From: Tetradesmus obliquus
Taxonomy: Eukaryota; Chlorophyta; Chlorophyceae; Sphaeropleales; Scenedesmaceae
Assembly: GCA_030272155.1 (NCBI GenBank)
Contig: CP126193.1
Span: forward strand, 4,030,001-4,094,000
Reading direction: 5' to 3'
Length of the DNA stretch: 64,000 nucleotides
Made by a program: the position numbers and the translations under genes. Positions 47,716 through 61,290 of this stretch are shown here, piece by piece (within the stretch, counting starts at the first letter, position 1; every line of letters starts with the position of its first letter). Under the pieces are notes generated by a model. That model had not been told where the DNA came from. It ran no database searches and was given only the letters and a program-made list of their open reading frames with translations.

Positions 47716-48778
47716 TTTGTTCGTGCGTGTGAGCTGGCGCTCGACCGGCCAACAGTATGGCTGATGCAAGGCTGTGCGGCTTTTAAATATGTTCGTCGCC
47801 CTGGGAATGTTCAGGGACTGGGACTGCCAAGCCCAACAAGAGGCTTGCAGAGGCCCCTGATGGGCAGCCAGTCCCACTGACCTTCTCCGACACCTTCTTT
47901 GACCTTCACTTACTCTTCAACACCGACCTTGGAGTCGATTTCGGCACCCGTCTGATAACTGAATGTGAATTCGGGTCTGTGCTAGCTCTATTATCTCTAC
48001 CTGCCGGCAGCACTAAACAGTACTACGGCAGTACTTCTGCAGTAACTGTGCACAACTGCACTGAACAAGAAGCTGCTAGCTTCCAGTGGCCAGAGGCCAA
48101 GGCTCGTCTGGATGCAAAAGGACATGTTTGATGGCTTACAATCTGTGCAGAGACTTCCACGTGTGCTGCCAGCACGAACCGACAGCTCTCAAAACAGCTG
48201 TGAGTGCATCATGATGGCAAGCAGCAGGCTCTGGGCCCTGCCTTGCATCTCCCTGCCTAGCAGGTCCTCACTGGATCATGCAGGCGATGCTCATCATGTA
48301 GTTCTTGGCCAGGGCCGCTGTCTAATAGCTCGTGTGAACATATCTGCATCTAGATGCAACAGCGGCTGGCATATGCACCGCAGTGCTTGTACAAGGTGCA
48401 AACTAACGAAAACTCCATGTCAACAACGCGCGCTGATGTACAACTCGATAATGTACAGGTGCTACGATGCCAGCGTGCGCTAGGCTGGCAGCACGTGCTG
48501 TGCACAGCAGCTGTGGCAATGTCAGCCACCAACCTGCAGGCCTGCAGGCTGCCAGCTGGCGGCTGCCTGTGCAACGGCCGCACATCTGGCAGGCGCCACC
48601 ATTTTTAATCCCACATAGCCACACAGGCCCTGCAGCGAACTCATTTTAAGAAGGCAGCCAGGCTGCAGGCCTTCGCCATGTACAGCCACCCCACGCCTCA
48701 TCACCCCACACACGCCCAAACCTCACCCCAGCCACACTCCAGCCGTAGCAGCCTGGTCCTGTCACTGCCATCCGCCTG
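47716..48778. other. Intergenic with one unexplained open frame
   Basis: Holds the upstream region of the secreted protease gene and the 3' side of GID8. On the plus strand the frame 47787-48131 stays open for 114 codons with balanced composition but has no ATG. See findings. Confidence 0.5.
48136..48140 (-). terminator. Possible polyadenylation motif for GID8
   Basis: TTACA on the plus strand, about 640 bases beyond the GID8 stop. Weak because of distance. Confidence 0.25.
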
Positions 48779-49946
48779 CTAGCTGCCCACCTGCGACAGC
48801 CGCGCAGTGGCCAGATCCGTCAGCCGCGGGTAGCTTGCCTTCTCATCCAGCTGCCCCTGCGCCCACAGCATCATCTTGAGCAGCAGCAGCAGCCGCGACT
48901 CCTTCTCCTGGCCCTGGCTGGCCAGGATGGCTGCGTTGAGCTCGCTGGCAGTCTTCTGGCGCTGCGCCACATCCATCAAGCCGCCCACTGGGCTGGTCGC
49001 GGGCTGCTCAAATGCCAGCAGCGACACCGTGCGCTCTGCATTGCAAAAGCAGCAGACACATGCAGCAGGCATGTGGTGCGTCCTCTGAGTCACACAGCGT
49101 GCACTGGTGTATGTGTATATGTGCATTCAAAGGCGTGCAGCAAGGAGGTGTGTAGAGGATGAGCAGCACCGCACGCCTCACACTGCCAAGCCGTCTGTGA
49201 GAAACCGCCGCAGAAGCCACAACAACACAGCAAGCAAGCAAGCGAGCAAGCAGCCAGGCAGCAGCGCCGCACCCAGTGCCTCCAGCAGTGCCTCATCGTC
49301 ACAAAACAAAACAAAGCTAACAATCAACCAAAACAGGCCAGCAAGCAGCCAGGCAGCAGCGACGCACCCAGCTCCTCCAGCAGCGCCTCGTCGTCCTCAC
49401 ACTGCGGGGCCAAGTACTCCTGGGCAAAGGCCAGCGCGGCCTCTGTTTGGCCTTGCCTGATGAGCTCGATCAGGCGCTGCTGCTGCAGGTGGAAGAACAG
49501 CGCCGCCTGCTCCTCCAGGATCTGCATAGGTGTGAGTGTGTGAGTGTGGGTGGGTGTAAGGCAGAGAGACAGGCAGAGAGCGAGAGTAAGTAAGGCTTAA
49601 AAGAGGGGTTGAGACAGAGGCAACAAAGAGCAGCACGAACTAGGCCGAAGGCAAGGGATGCACCGCCAGATTGCTGCTGCTGCTGCCCGCTGCTAGCACC
49701 TGCTTGTACTGCCAGGCTAGGCACCACCACAAGACACAGGCACGTCGCGCACCATGCGCCTTCCTTCGTCTTCACCGCACTCCACCCAAACATCCTTAGC
49801 AGCAGCTGCCCAGCCCCGCCCTGTGCCACCTGCACCTGATGCAGCTGCTGCTGCTAACAGCCTCACCTCGGGGTTCATGTCATTCAATTTGTTGATGGCC
49901 GTCTCCACCTGGCCACTGTGCACTATTTTGCATCATGCACCACCAC

Positions 49947-49977
<31 letters not shown>

Positions 49978-50737
49978 TACAAGCCCTCACCTCCGGGTTC
50001 ATGTCGTTGACCTTGTCGATGGCCGCCTCCACCTGCCCGCTCTGCACCGCCTGCCGCACCTGCATGCGGTCGGTGATGCCGCCCAGCTGCACACCTGGCG
50101 CAGTGCCGCTCTCCTGCTCAAAGGTGCGCGCGGCATCCACATAGCCCTGCAAGCAAGGGTGTTGCACATGACATACCCATGATGTCAACCAGAGGAGTGT
50201 GAGCATGGTATGTTGTGGGTGGAGTCCTCCGAGCGCTGTTGTTGCAGGGAATGACGGCGCTGTGGGTAGCAGCTGTGCTGGTTGCGACATGTGCGCTACA
50301 TCATCATCATGTTACCCATCAAGCCATAGCATCAACGCCATCGGCCCCGCGCCCCAATGGAGCGGCAACAGAAGGGACTACACCATCATGTGCATGCAGA
50401 CCTGGTCTGTCAGCATGCACGCAGTTGCATGCATGCTCGATAACGCACACCTGCACACTAGCTCTTACACGGTCAGCTGCACAGGGACTCCAGGTTGCAT
50501 CATGTTCATAACGGATCCAGCAGCAGCTGCTACTGCTGCTGCTGCACCAGACGCCGCCAAACGCTACTGCCACAGCCTTCCGGCAAGCTGCTGCATCTGC
50601 TGCTTGCTGTGTACCTCTGTGACCAGGAAGTTCATGACGAGCTTGTTCATGTCTTCCTTTGCCACCTTGACTGCTGCCAGCTTGGCCTCCCACTGCTCAT
50701 TGCTGATGCTCTTCTTGCTGGCAGTTGTGGGAGGCAT
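48779..50737 (-). CDS. GID8: GID8/TWA1, GID (CTLH) E3 ligase scaffold subunit
   Basis: Core scaffold of the GID/CTLH ubiquitin ligase. Minus-strand exons 50737-50615, 50146-49991, 49521-49368, 49035-48779; 229 residues, essentially the length of human GID8 (228). A LisH motif spans the first junction (MNKLVMNFLVTE then GYVDAARTFEQESG). The CTLH follows (QVRQAVQSGQVEAAIDKVND). The strongly conserved block FHLQQQRLIELIRQGQTEAAL and then the CRA part (LLAFEQPATSPVGGL, DVAQRQKTASELN, LWAQGQLDEK) complete the protein. Intron 2 contains a second copy of the end of exon 2 with its donor (about 49867-49916). Using that copy would shift the frame. Confidence 0.95.
49867..49916 (-). pseudogene. Duplicated end of GID8 exon 2 inside intron 2
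   Basis: Reads SGQVETAINKLNDMNPE against SGQVEAAIDKVNDMNPE in the true exon, and both are followed by a GTGAGG-type donor. An acceptor-like CACAG precedes it, but the unit between that acceptor and the donor is about 49 bases. Inclusion between phase-0 exons would therefore break the frame. Confidence 0.75.
50308..50362 (-). mobile_element. Retroposon-like fragment with (ATG)n tail
   Basis: On the minus strand it runs CCATTGGGGCGCGGGGCCG, then ATGGCGTTGATGCTATGG, CTTGATGGGTAACATGATG, ending in a few GAT units. It lies in GID8 intron 1. Confidence 0.65.
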
Positions 50738-51453
50738 GGCTGCAGAGGGACGAGCAACCAGCGTGCTTACTGACACCGAGACCAAGAATTAGATTAACGG
50801 ACTGGTTGTAATGTTTCTGGCTGGCTTGCAAACGATCAAGCAAGCAGAGGAAGGCAGTGCCAGAGTTGGGGAGGGTGCAACAGCAAGCCCTGATGTGAGT
50901 CAGCAGCGAACGGCGTTGATAAAAGCTTGAAAGGGGATCAAGGTGATGTGAAACAAAGCGTTCACTAGGACACGCAGCTTGTGTAATCGAGCAAAACTCC
51001 CTCAAAGCCCTGGCACTCTGCTGTGAAGTGACAGGGTGGTGACCTTCTTCGGCATGTATGGCGTCCTTCCCATGCACGATCCAAATCCGCTGTATTAGTA
51101 CGTCTTATAAGCCTAGAAGGGACTGTAGAGCAGCGTGCCGCCGAATTTTGGAGTCGAGGTTGGTGAATTGCTTTGCAGCAGCCACTTGTGCTCATTGGTT
51201 CGTACATTTGTCTCATATACTGTTGTTTTGCTTATATATTAGTTGTCCTGGACACCTGAATTGGAGCTGCCTCAAACAAACTGTGGCAGCAGCAGCAGCA
51301 TCACCTCTCTGACAGCAGCAGCAGCAGCAATAGCAGCAGCAGCAAGTCTGGGTTCACCCTTTGAAGGCTGCACGTCAAGTTGCCTTGGTAATCTGTGCAT
51401 AGTCGCTTGAGTTCACTCTGCCACACTGCAAATTGCTGCGTCACAGGCACAAC
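50738..51453. promoter_or_regulatory. Divergent upstream region of GID8 and shikimate kinase
   Basis: About 716 bases between two head-to-head starts. A TATATA at 51233 lies 220 bases before the shikimate kinase ATG. CAG runs at 51287-51346 fall in its likely 5' UTR. Confidence 0.5.
51233..51238 (+). promoter_or_regulatory. TATA-like box for shikimate kinase
   Basis: TATATA, the only clear one in the intergenic region. Distance to the ATG leaves room for a long 5' UTR. Confidence 0.3.
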
Positions 51454-53579
51454 ATGGCTGCCAGCATGCGGCAACAATTGGCCAGCAGGCCATGCAGCAG
51501 CACAGCAGCACGCTTCAGCAGCAGCAGCAGCAGCAGAGTCCTAGCAGCACCGCGCTGCCACACACCAGCAGCAGCCCGCCGCCAGCAGCAGCTGCTGCAG
51601 CCGCTTTTCACACCGCTGCAGCAGCAGCAACAGCAGAGGCGGCGGCAGCAGCTGCTGGTGGTGTATGCAGCTGCGCCGGACTCTGCAGCACCGCAGCCAG
51701 CAGGCGAAGATGCTGAATCATATGACCCTAACATCCCTGCAGTTGACCAGGACTTTGACCTGCTGGGCGCTGAGGTGAAGCGGCTGCAGGAGGCGCTTGG
51801 GGATCAGCTGAAGGGCTGCAGCATCTACCTGATTGGTATGATGGGCACTGGCAAGAGCACCACAGGGAAGATGCTGGCCAACACACTCAAGTGAGTGAGC
51901 GGTGCTGAGCAGCAGGTGGCGTGGTGGCGGCTGCTTTCAGTGTGCGTTGCGCAGGTGCTGGTCAAGGTGTTGGTCAGCAGAGGCAGCGCAGTGGACGCAG
52001 GGGTAGGCAACAGCCGCTGGTGCTGGGCTGGTGTGCATGTGTGTGCCAGTTTTGTGAGCCGCAGGCTGATTTGAATGCGGTCAGCCCACGCCAGACAAGC
52101 AGCAATCGTTTGTCAGTACACTGCGTTTCGCTACAGCAACGTGGCATCACTACATGGTCGGCAGGCTGATGTGGGTGAGCGCATGCATTGCTGTGATGTA
52201 CAATTGAATTGCTGCTGCTTGCTGCTGGGTGCTGCTGACCTGGCTGCTCATAATTGCCGCCGTGCTATGTTGTGCTGTGCCGCAGGTATGCCTTCTTTGA
52301 CACGGACAGCGTGATCGAGCTGGCGCACCCCGGGGAGTCTGTGGCCGACATTTTCAAGAAGTACGGCGAGGACTACTTCAGGAACTGCGAGTCACAGGTG
52401 AGCCGCAGCACAGCACACCACATGCAGGCACTTTGTTGTTACATGGTGCATGCAACGGCTTGACTGACTCATGTGGGATCAGCCTAGGAATACTTCAGGA
52501 ACTGCAAGTTGCAGGTGACGCTGCTGCCCCCAACTCATCAAATGGTGGGCGTGGAAGCAGCACACTGCACAGATTGCGCCGCTTCCTCCTGTCAGACAGC
52601 AAGCAGGCTGCCAACCCCTTATGTATGGTTGGCGGCCTTTGATACTGGTACACGGCACGCACCAACACCAAGAAGCCGCCCCTCACTGCTACCACTGCTG
52701 CTGCTGCTGCCGCTGCTGCTGCTGTGCATGATTTGCCTCACCCCAGGTGCTCAAGGAGCTGGCGCCTTACAAGAACCTGGTGGTGGCCACAGGCGGCGGT
52801 GCTGTCAGCCGGCCCAAGAACTGGAGCTACATGCACAACGGCATCGTGGCGTGGCTGCAGGGCGCGCCCGAGCTGCTGGCGCGGCGCGTGGTGGCGGAGG
52901 GCATAGAGAAGCGGCCGCTGCTGTTTGGGGACGGCGTGTCAGGTGAGGGGCGAGGAGGGCGCGAGGAGCGGGGGCAGGCAATTTCTTGTACAATGAGCCT
53001 ACTCTGGGTGTGGAGGCTGGGGTGGCTGGAGCTGGCTGACGGCGTGTTCAGCAACTGCAGCTCAAGATGACCTGATTATGCCTTCCAAACGTGCGTTACG
53101 CTTTATCAGGAGGCTGTGCAGTTGTGGCTGTCAATTCTTGTGCTTGTGGCTGAATTCAGCGCCAGACGCATGGCTGCACAACCCGGTACACCTTCACTGC
53201 TGTTGCACAGCACCCATGTAGCTCACATGTAGCTCAGCTCAGCTCTGCCGTTGTGTTTGCTGTGCTGCTTGCACCTGCAGAGGACGAGGCGTACAGCATC
53301 AGCCTGCAGAAGTTGCAGCAGCTGCTGGAGGACCGCACCAAATACTACGAGAACGCAGACGTGTTCATCGACCTGCGCGGCTACGGCAAGGACGAGCAGT
53401 CCGGCGCGCCGACTGCTGTGGTGCTGCACAGGCTGATGCAGGCGGTGCATGAGAAGATCAACCAGACAGAGGCGGAGCGTGAGAGCCGCAGGCAGTTCAC
53501 GATTGACCGTGCTGGGGAAGTGCCGAGCTTGAAGGTGCAGCCGAGCCCTAATGCAGCACAGCCCGCAGCCGAGGAGTAG
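51454..53579 (+). CDS. SK: Shikimate kinase, plastid
   Basis: Phosphorylates shikimate with ATP, a step of the plastid pathway to chorismate and aromatic amino acids. Exons 51454-51890, 52286-52397, 52747-52942, 53281-53579; 347 residues. A transit-like leader of about 70 residues (Ser, Arg, Gln-rich) precedes a helix and Walker A GMMGTGKST at about 128-136. The substrate-binding block FDTDSVIE follows across the first junction, then NCESQVLKEL, the GGGAVSRPKNW loop and LARRVV. The C-terminus is extended by some 40 residues beyond the usual kinase fold. The leader has in-frame poly-Gln runs. Intron 2 ends with a CTG-rich tract before the acceptor. Confidence 0.94.
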
Positions 53580-53814
53580 GCAGGGCGGTGGCGTGCGGTT
53601 GAGTTGAAGTGTATGTGGTGAGTGCGGCGTGCGGTTGTGTTGTTGCTGGATGATGCGGCTGCTGCAGCTGTACCAGCTGCATGCAGCATGCCAGGTAGAG
53701 CATGCACATGCAACACATTGCAGCAACATCTGGCAGCCCATGACGTTGTTCGGAACAGCCATGGATTCATGGATGTTGTCAATGTTTGGCATGGCGGGAT
53801 TGTGCTAGAGCACG

Positions 53815-53819
53815 TGTAA
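53815..53819 (+). terminator. Polyadenylation motif TGTAA for shikimate kinase
   Basis: TGTAA 236 bases after the stop, a typical distance. Confidence 0.5.
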
Positions 53820-54120
53820 GGCTCCCATAACTTCATCCAACAGTCAACTTTCACTGTACATGTTTGCACGCTTGGCTAGGGCTCCGTACCTATTGCAAGG
53901 CTGGCTCAACAGCCCGGAACAAGTGAAGGTGGCAGTTGAGGGTGTAAGCATAAGAATGGCAGTTGGCGGTTATCAAGGCAGCTGATCAGCTGTCTGCTGC
54001 ATTTCTAAACACGACAGCAGTTGCTTGCAAATGACGCCGCAGCAAGCTTTGCTTCCGTATTTTTCACACTGCGAGACAGATGCGAAACGGGTGACCCCGA
54101 CAAACCCGAACAAAGCTTTG

Positions 54121-54242
54121 TTACTGGGCCCGGTCACACTCGGTCACACTCGGTCACACTCGGTCACTGGGCCCGGTCACACTCGGTCACAAGGCTTACT
54201 GTTTGTTACTGGGCCCGGTCACACTCGGTCACACTCGGTCAG
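54121..54242. repeat. CGGTCACACT minisatellite
   Basis: A 10-bp unit repeats in three blocks. Each block starts with ACTGGGCCCGGTCACACT, giving a higher-order pattern. Confidence 0.85.
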
Positions 54243-54291
54243 TAGCACCGTCCATCTTTTCGACACAGCCCGACAGTCAGGAGGTGTACAC

Positions 54292-54297
54292 TATATA
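54292..54297 (+). promoter_or_regulatory. TATA-like box for the 54.6-kb membrane protein
   Basis: TATATA 282 bases before the ATG at 54579, just after the minisatellite. Call rests on sequence and position only. Confidence 0.3.
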
Positions 54298-54578
54298 TGA
54301 GCTACAGGTGCTGTCGAAGTACTGACGAGATCGCCTGTACAAGCACCCGAGACCATCACAACCGGATTTGATAGCGGAACGGCGTTTTCTTGCGTGTTGC
54401 CATCAGCCCTGACAAGAGTTCAATTCCGTGACAAACATCACAACTCACTTCCTCAACACTGCTCAACAGCGGGCAGCCCGCCTGCCGGCAGCAGTACCGC
54501 TACCAGTGTCACCCAGCTGCAGGCAGCTAGATCACGCAGTCGGTCTGCTTGCGCAGCTCGACAACTCAGAAAGGCAAC

Positions 54579-56941
<2,363 letters not shown>

Positions 56942-57048
56942 CGAAGCAGGGCAATATGTGAATAGGTTGGCTGTCAAAGTGTATATGTTGATGCTGCACC
57001 TGGCACCTTGGCCACTGATGTTGCTCACTGCGCTGCCAGCCTCAGGCT

Positions 57049-57053
57049 TGTAA
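57049..57053 (+). terminator. Polyadenylation motif TGTAA for the membrane-protein gene
   Basis: TGTAA 108 bases after the stop. Confidence 0.45.
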
Positions 57054-57804
57054 AGGCTGGCTTGAACAACACTTGACACAGCTGTCTGCACAGCTCATGT
57101 TGACAAGCTGCCATGGTTTGGTTCAGTAATCAAGTGGTATGACATGTCAGATCATTACAGTTCTTGTCCAGCGGCAGAATGGCTGGCCAGATACCTGGTG
57201 TGTGTACAAGTTGGTGTTGTTTTCCCTTGATAGCTCGAGTGCATGAGGCTGCAGCGCACATTCTTCTGTCTTCTGGCGCAGCTTTGCTTGAATGTGCAGT
57301 TTCGCATCTAATGCAGTCCGTGAGGACTCTGCGGATGTGTGAATTCGTTCTTATACATTCTGCACCACCCACATACAGAGTGCGCCCCCAGTCTTGCATG
57401 CACGATGAGCACAACCAGAAGTGTCCCTCCGATCAGTTCATTGCACCCTGGCAGTGGTGTCTACCTTTCATTTGTTGCAAGTTCCAGTGCATTGCTAGCT
57501 AGCCCCGAAGTGGTGTTGGTGTGTGTTGTGATTGGGGCCCTTGTGCATGGTGCCTCTGGGTGACACTGCTGAGTTGGGCAAGCGGGTGGGTGCTGAGCTG
57601 CAGACCTCCTGTGCATGCATGCTGTGCTGCAATACTCACAGTCTTGGTGGAGTGTCCTGAAGGGGCCACATTGTTATGGGCGCATCCCATGGGCTCCATC
57701 TCATTGTCGCACGCCTGCGGCAGGTTCACTATAGCTACAATTCCGAAACCACATCACCCTGTCACACGACCTGGTTCCTTGGTATTGTTGATTGTGTGAA
57801 GTGT

Positions 57805-58280
57805 GCGCGAGAGAGGCTTGTTACAGGAGAAGGCAAGCTATCACCCGAGAGTGAGTCACTCGCCCTACTTTCAGCTCACATATCGTATGAACTCGATAGC
57901 AAGCCACAAGACGCCATCAAAGAAAACTCCAGAGGCGTCTCGCAGCCCCTACCTCCCCATAAACGAACATGTACATGCAGGGCAGCAAGTGCGAAATGCA
58001 GCACGAAAAGCAGCATGTGCTCCACGCACTAGGCACAAAGCGCAGAGAGAGAGGCTTGTTACAGGAGAAGGCAAGCTATCACCCGAGAGTGAGTCACTCG
58101 CCCTACTTTCAGCTCACATATCGTATGAACTTGATAGCAAGCCACAAGACGCCACCAAAGAAAACTCCAGAGGCGTCTCGCAGCCCCTACCTCCCCATAA
58201 ACGAACATGTACATGCAGGGCAGCAAGTGCGAAATGCAGCACGAAAAGCAGCATGTGCTCCACGCACTAGGCACAAAGCG
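57805..58280. repeat. 238-bp tandem duplication
   Basis: Two nearly identical units (start near 57805 and 58043), with only a few differences, for example ATCAAAG against ACCAAAG. Recent by its identity. Confidence 0.92.
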
Positions 58281-59882
58281 CACAGGGAAGGACAAGCATG
58301 GTCCAAACAGCAAGCGGGGTGCACAAAGGTGCTGCTCACCATAAATGTCTGGCATGATTGCATCAAGGCACTGCTGTACTCACCAGACTGCAGCAAGCAG
58401 GAGCATGCACAACTGACGCGGCGTACGACCGACAGGCAAATCAAAGCAAACTAAGGCAAACTAAGGCAAACTAGGGCTCTGCTGCTTCTGCAATCCTTAC
58501 TGCTGACAAGGACAGAAACATGCAGCACGGAGCAAAGAGCTGAGAAACCAGCGCTGCGACACCCACCACATGCAACATGCCCTTGACAGAAACTGGAAAA
58601 TCGACAACTGCTGACAGCACAACATGCAAAGGCAGGAAGGTCAACCAGAGCGGGGCGCCAGTACAATGCGCAGCTGTGCTGGATCAGAGCACAGAAACGG
58701 GTGATTGCCAGGCACCGCAACCCGGCAACTAGCGGGCGCTGCCTCTGTCGCCACAAAATCAGCAAGCAACTCCCAAAACCTCAATACCGCAAAGCGCACA
58801 GGGAAGGACAAGCATCGTGCGCGGGAAGAGGGGTTACACGGTGTGCACAGGCAACTACGTTGCAACGAACACCCGAAAACACAGGAAAACTGCAGGAAGC
58901 TCAGCACAGACCGTCACTCATGTGAGGCCCAACCCCAGAGAAATGGCCCCCGTGTGTAAGTTTCGGCATATGGCCATGCTAGCACAGCCGCCTTCCTTAC
59001 TCCACACAGTTCGCCCCCAGAAAATGTATCCTCATACGAGAAGTGGAAAAACAAGTGCTGCCAGCAGTGTCAGTGACGGCAAGCAATGCAGAGAGAACAC
59101 AGGGCCGCCGGCACTAACTGCATTGCGGGCGGGCTGAGCTCACCAAGCCGCAGCTCAGCCTGGGGCCGAACGCAGCTCGCCTTGGACAATCTTGGTGTTG
59201 TTGGTTCAAGGTGGCCTGATGAGCCTCTCATCGGCTGAAAAGTCACATGATGTGGGGCCGTCGTGGAATGACCCAAGTTTGTGGGTACTTGTATTGGTAC
59301 CGCTTTTAGCCAGGTGAACTTCAAGGCACTATTGGGTCAACACTCTGGTGTTTACTATGGTTTCAGTGCAGCTTGGGCTGCAAGGAGAAGAGATGGGCTG
59401 TTAATGCCATTTGCAAGCCTAGTCTGGTCCCGCGCCAGGCCAACACAGTGCAGTGTGCAGTTGTTTACAGCTCACCCATGTAAGCGCTTGATTTTTCAAA
59501 TATGTCACTTGTAACCTTGTTGACGGTTCAAACAACCAGTACGTGTTTCCTGGGCGACTGGTGGGCGCCTTACCTCTGCCTGACCTGTGCATGTGCTGAC
59601 CGGCAAAGTGATGACCTCGGCAGCGCAAGCACCCCTTGCAACTTTGTGGCGACGTGTTAAGTACATTCTGTAAAGTGATCTACCTACATTAATTGGCTTG
59701 GCTGTCACGGACCCTCGCCCTGTCACAAAAGTTGTGGCTCAGCAGTAGCAGTGTGAGTGTAGAGCACCTGGAGCATTCAGCAGGTGTCGATTGTGTAAAG
59801 TTGCTGAGACGGTGTTTGGTTTATAGCGATATTGCTGGCCGCCGGAACTTGACTTCCTGCTCGGCAGCAACACACTGCAGCC

Positions 59883-61090
59883 ATGGCTGCTTCATTGATG
59901 CGCAGCAGCACTGCTTTTGGCTGCTTCACATCCCGCACCGTTGTTCGTCGGGCCGCAGTCAGCGTTGCTCCCCGCCTGAACACCATTGCTCCCGTGGTGG
60001 TGCCATCATGCTCGTTCCTAGGCGGTGCGTTGCGCTTAAGGCGATGATACATAGCAAACCCAGCCGCATGGGGAGCAGCTGCAACCTTAATGGGATGCTG
60101 CAGGGCTTGCACCAGCAACAGCAGCATGCACCAGCAGCAGCCCTGCCAGGCAGCAGCAGCCAGTGAGCTGGCTTCACCCATGCTCAGAAGCTCAGCTTGC
60201 AGGCGTATTCATGTTGCAGGGTGGCAGTTCTGAGCGCTGCAGGGTGTCATTAGTGCTCAGCTGTGAAATGGTGTGCCTTCTGGACGTGCTCAGTCTGACG
60301 GCGACAGGCAGCGGCAGTGCTGGACTTCCTCAAAATATCTCGAGCACTGAAGCATGCAGCGCTGCATACGGTTGTTGATTTTCCTGCAGGATCTTTTGCC
60401 AGCCCAGTGTTCAGGACCAGCCCCGCCAAGGGCAGGGGTGCACTGGTGGTGGTGGCAGCTAACGGCGGCAAGTCCCTGGGCTGCACAAAGGGCGGCACAC
60501 GCAGGTGCGCAGGCACAGCAGTTGCTGGGGCATGCATCATGTGGAACAGGCTCCAGGCCGGAGCGGCAGCAGCAGCGGCGGCGGCAGTGTTGCAGTAACA
60601 GTAGCCCAAGAAGCGGTAGCATGTTGCAGCATGGGAGGTGCACAAACAAGCAAAGCACCAGCGGCAGAGCCCTACAGCTCGGCGCAGGGACAGGAAAGCA
60701 GCCACATGCAGCAGGCACTGTGGTGCATCATACCGCGTGAGCAGCAACGGCGGAGCAGCAGGCTGCGATTGCTGCACTAGCGATGTTGCAGCAGTCGTCA
60801 GCTTGCAGGCTGTGGGGATGATGCCAGCCGGCAGCTCCCGTCAGCCGAGCAGCCAGCACATGATGCCCGAAGCTCCCCGTTGCTGTCTGTTGTTGATGTC
60901 TTTCCGCTGAACCTCTGCTGCTGCTGCTGCTGCTGCTGTGTGGTGCTGCAGGGCGCGCCGCCGCACCTCTGGCTTCCGCACCCGCATGGCCAGCCCCACA
61001 GGCCGCAAGGTGCTCAAGCTGCGCAGGAAGAGGGGCAGGAAGAACATCTGCCCGGCAAGCACACGCTCCAGCGCCGGCAAGAAGCAGTAA
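59883..61090 (+). CDS. RPL34: Plastid ribosomal protein bL34
   Basis: Nuclear-encoded bacterial-type L34 of the plastid large subunit. Exons 59883-60024, 60390-60504, 60952-61090; 131 residues. A transit-like N-terminus ([20 protein letters not shown]) and a linker ending [17 protein letters not shown] lead into the L34 core, [20 protein letters not shown] then [15 protein letters not shown]. The core glycines and basic ladder match bacterial L34. The tail [10 protein letters not shown] is an algal-type extension. Intron 2 ends in a CTG run before the CAG acceptor. A TGTAA lies at 61286. Confidence 0.93.
60915..60951. repeat. CTG run at the bL34 exon 3 acceptor
   Basis: Eight CTG triplets followed by TGTGGTGCTGCAG, the 3' splice site. 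Confidence 0.85.
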
Positions 61091-61285
61091 CCGCCATGGC
61101 AATGCTGCTAGCCGGCAGGGTGCCGGCGTGCGGCGCGGCCTGGCGATGCTGCTTTAGACACGGAGTAGTGTTGGTGCTGCTGCAGGGTTGGGTGGGGTTG
61201 GGTGGGTTTGTGAGGGGTGGTAGCTGTTGACGTTATAGAATGGGTTACTGGATCGAGGTTTCAGCCTATAAACGAGCGGGATGAT

Positions 61286-61290
61286 TGTAA
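61286..61290 (+). terminator. Polyadenylation motif TGTAA for bL34
   Basis: TGTAA 196 bases after the stop. Confidence 0.5.

Larger units (their letters stand above)
53580..54578. other. Intergenic with minisatellite
   Basis: About 1 kb: the shikimate kinase 3' UTR with TGTAA at 53815, the CGGTCACACT minisatellite (54121-54242), and a TATATA at 54292 upstream of the membrane-protein gene. Confidence 0.55.
56942..59882. other. Repeat-rich intergenic region
   Basis: Nearly 3 kb without a gene model. It holds a TGTAA at 57049, the 238-bp tandem pair (57805-58280), a partial echo of its junction at 58794 (AAAGCGCACAGGGAAGGAC) and short GGCAAACTAA repeats at 58447-58474. Both tandem units are open in several frames, which is expected from the duplication and is not evidence of coding. 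Confidence 0.5.

Noticed and set aside
57805-58280. Duplicated open frames as a coding tandem gene
   Set aside because: All frames are duplicated with the DNA. None has a start, splice partner or recognisable domain.
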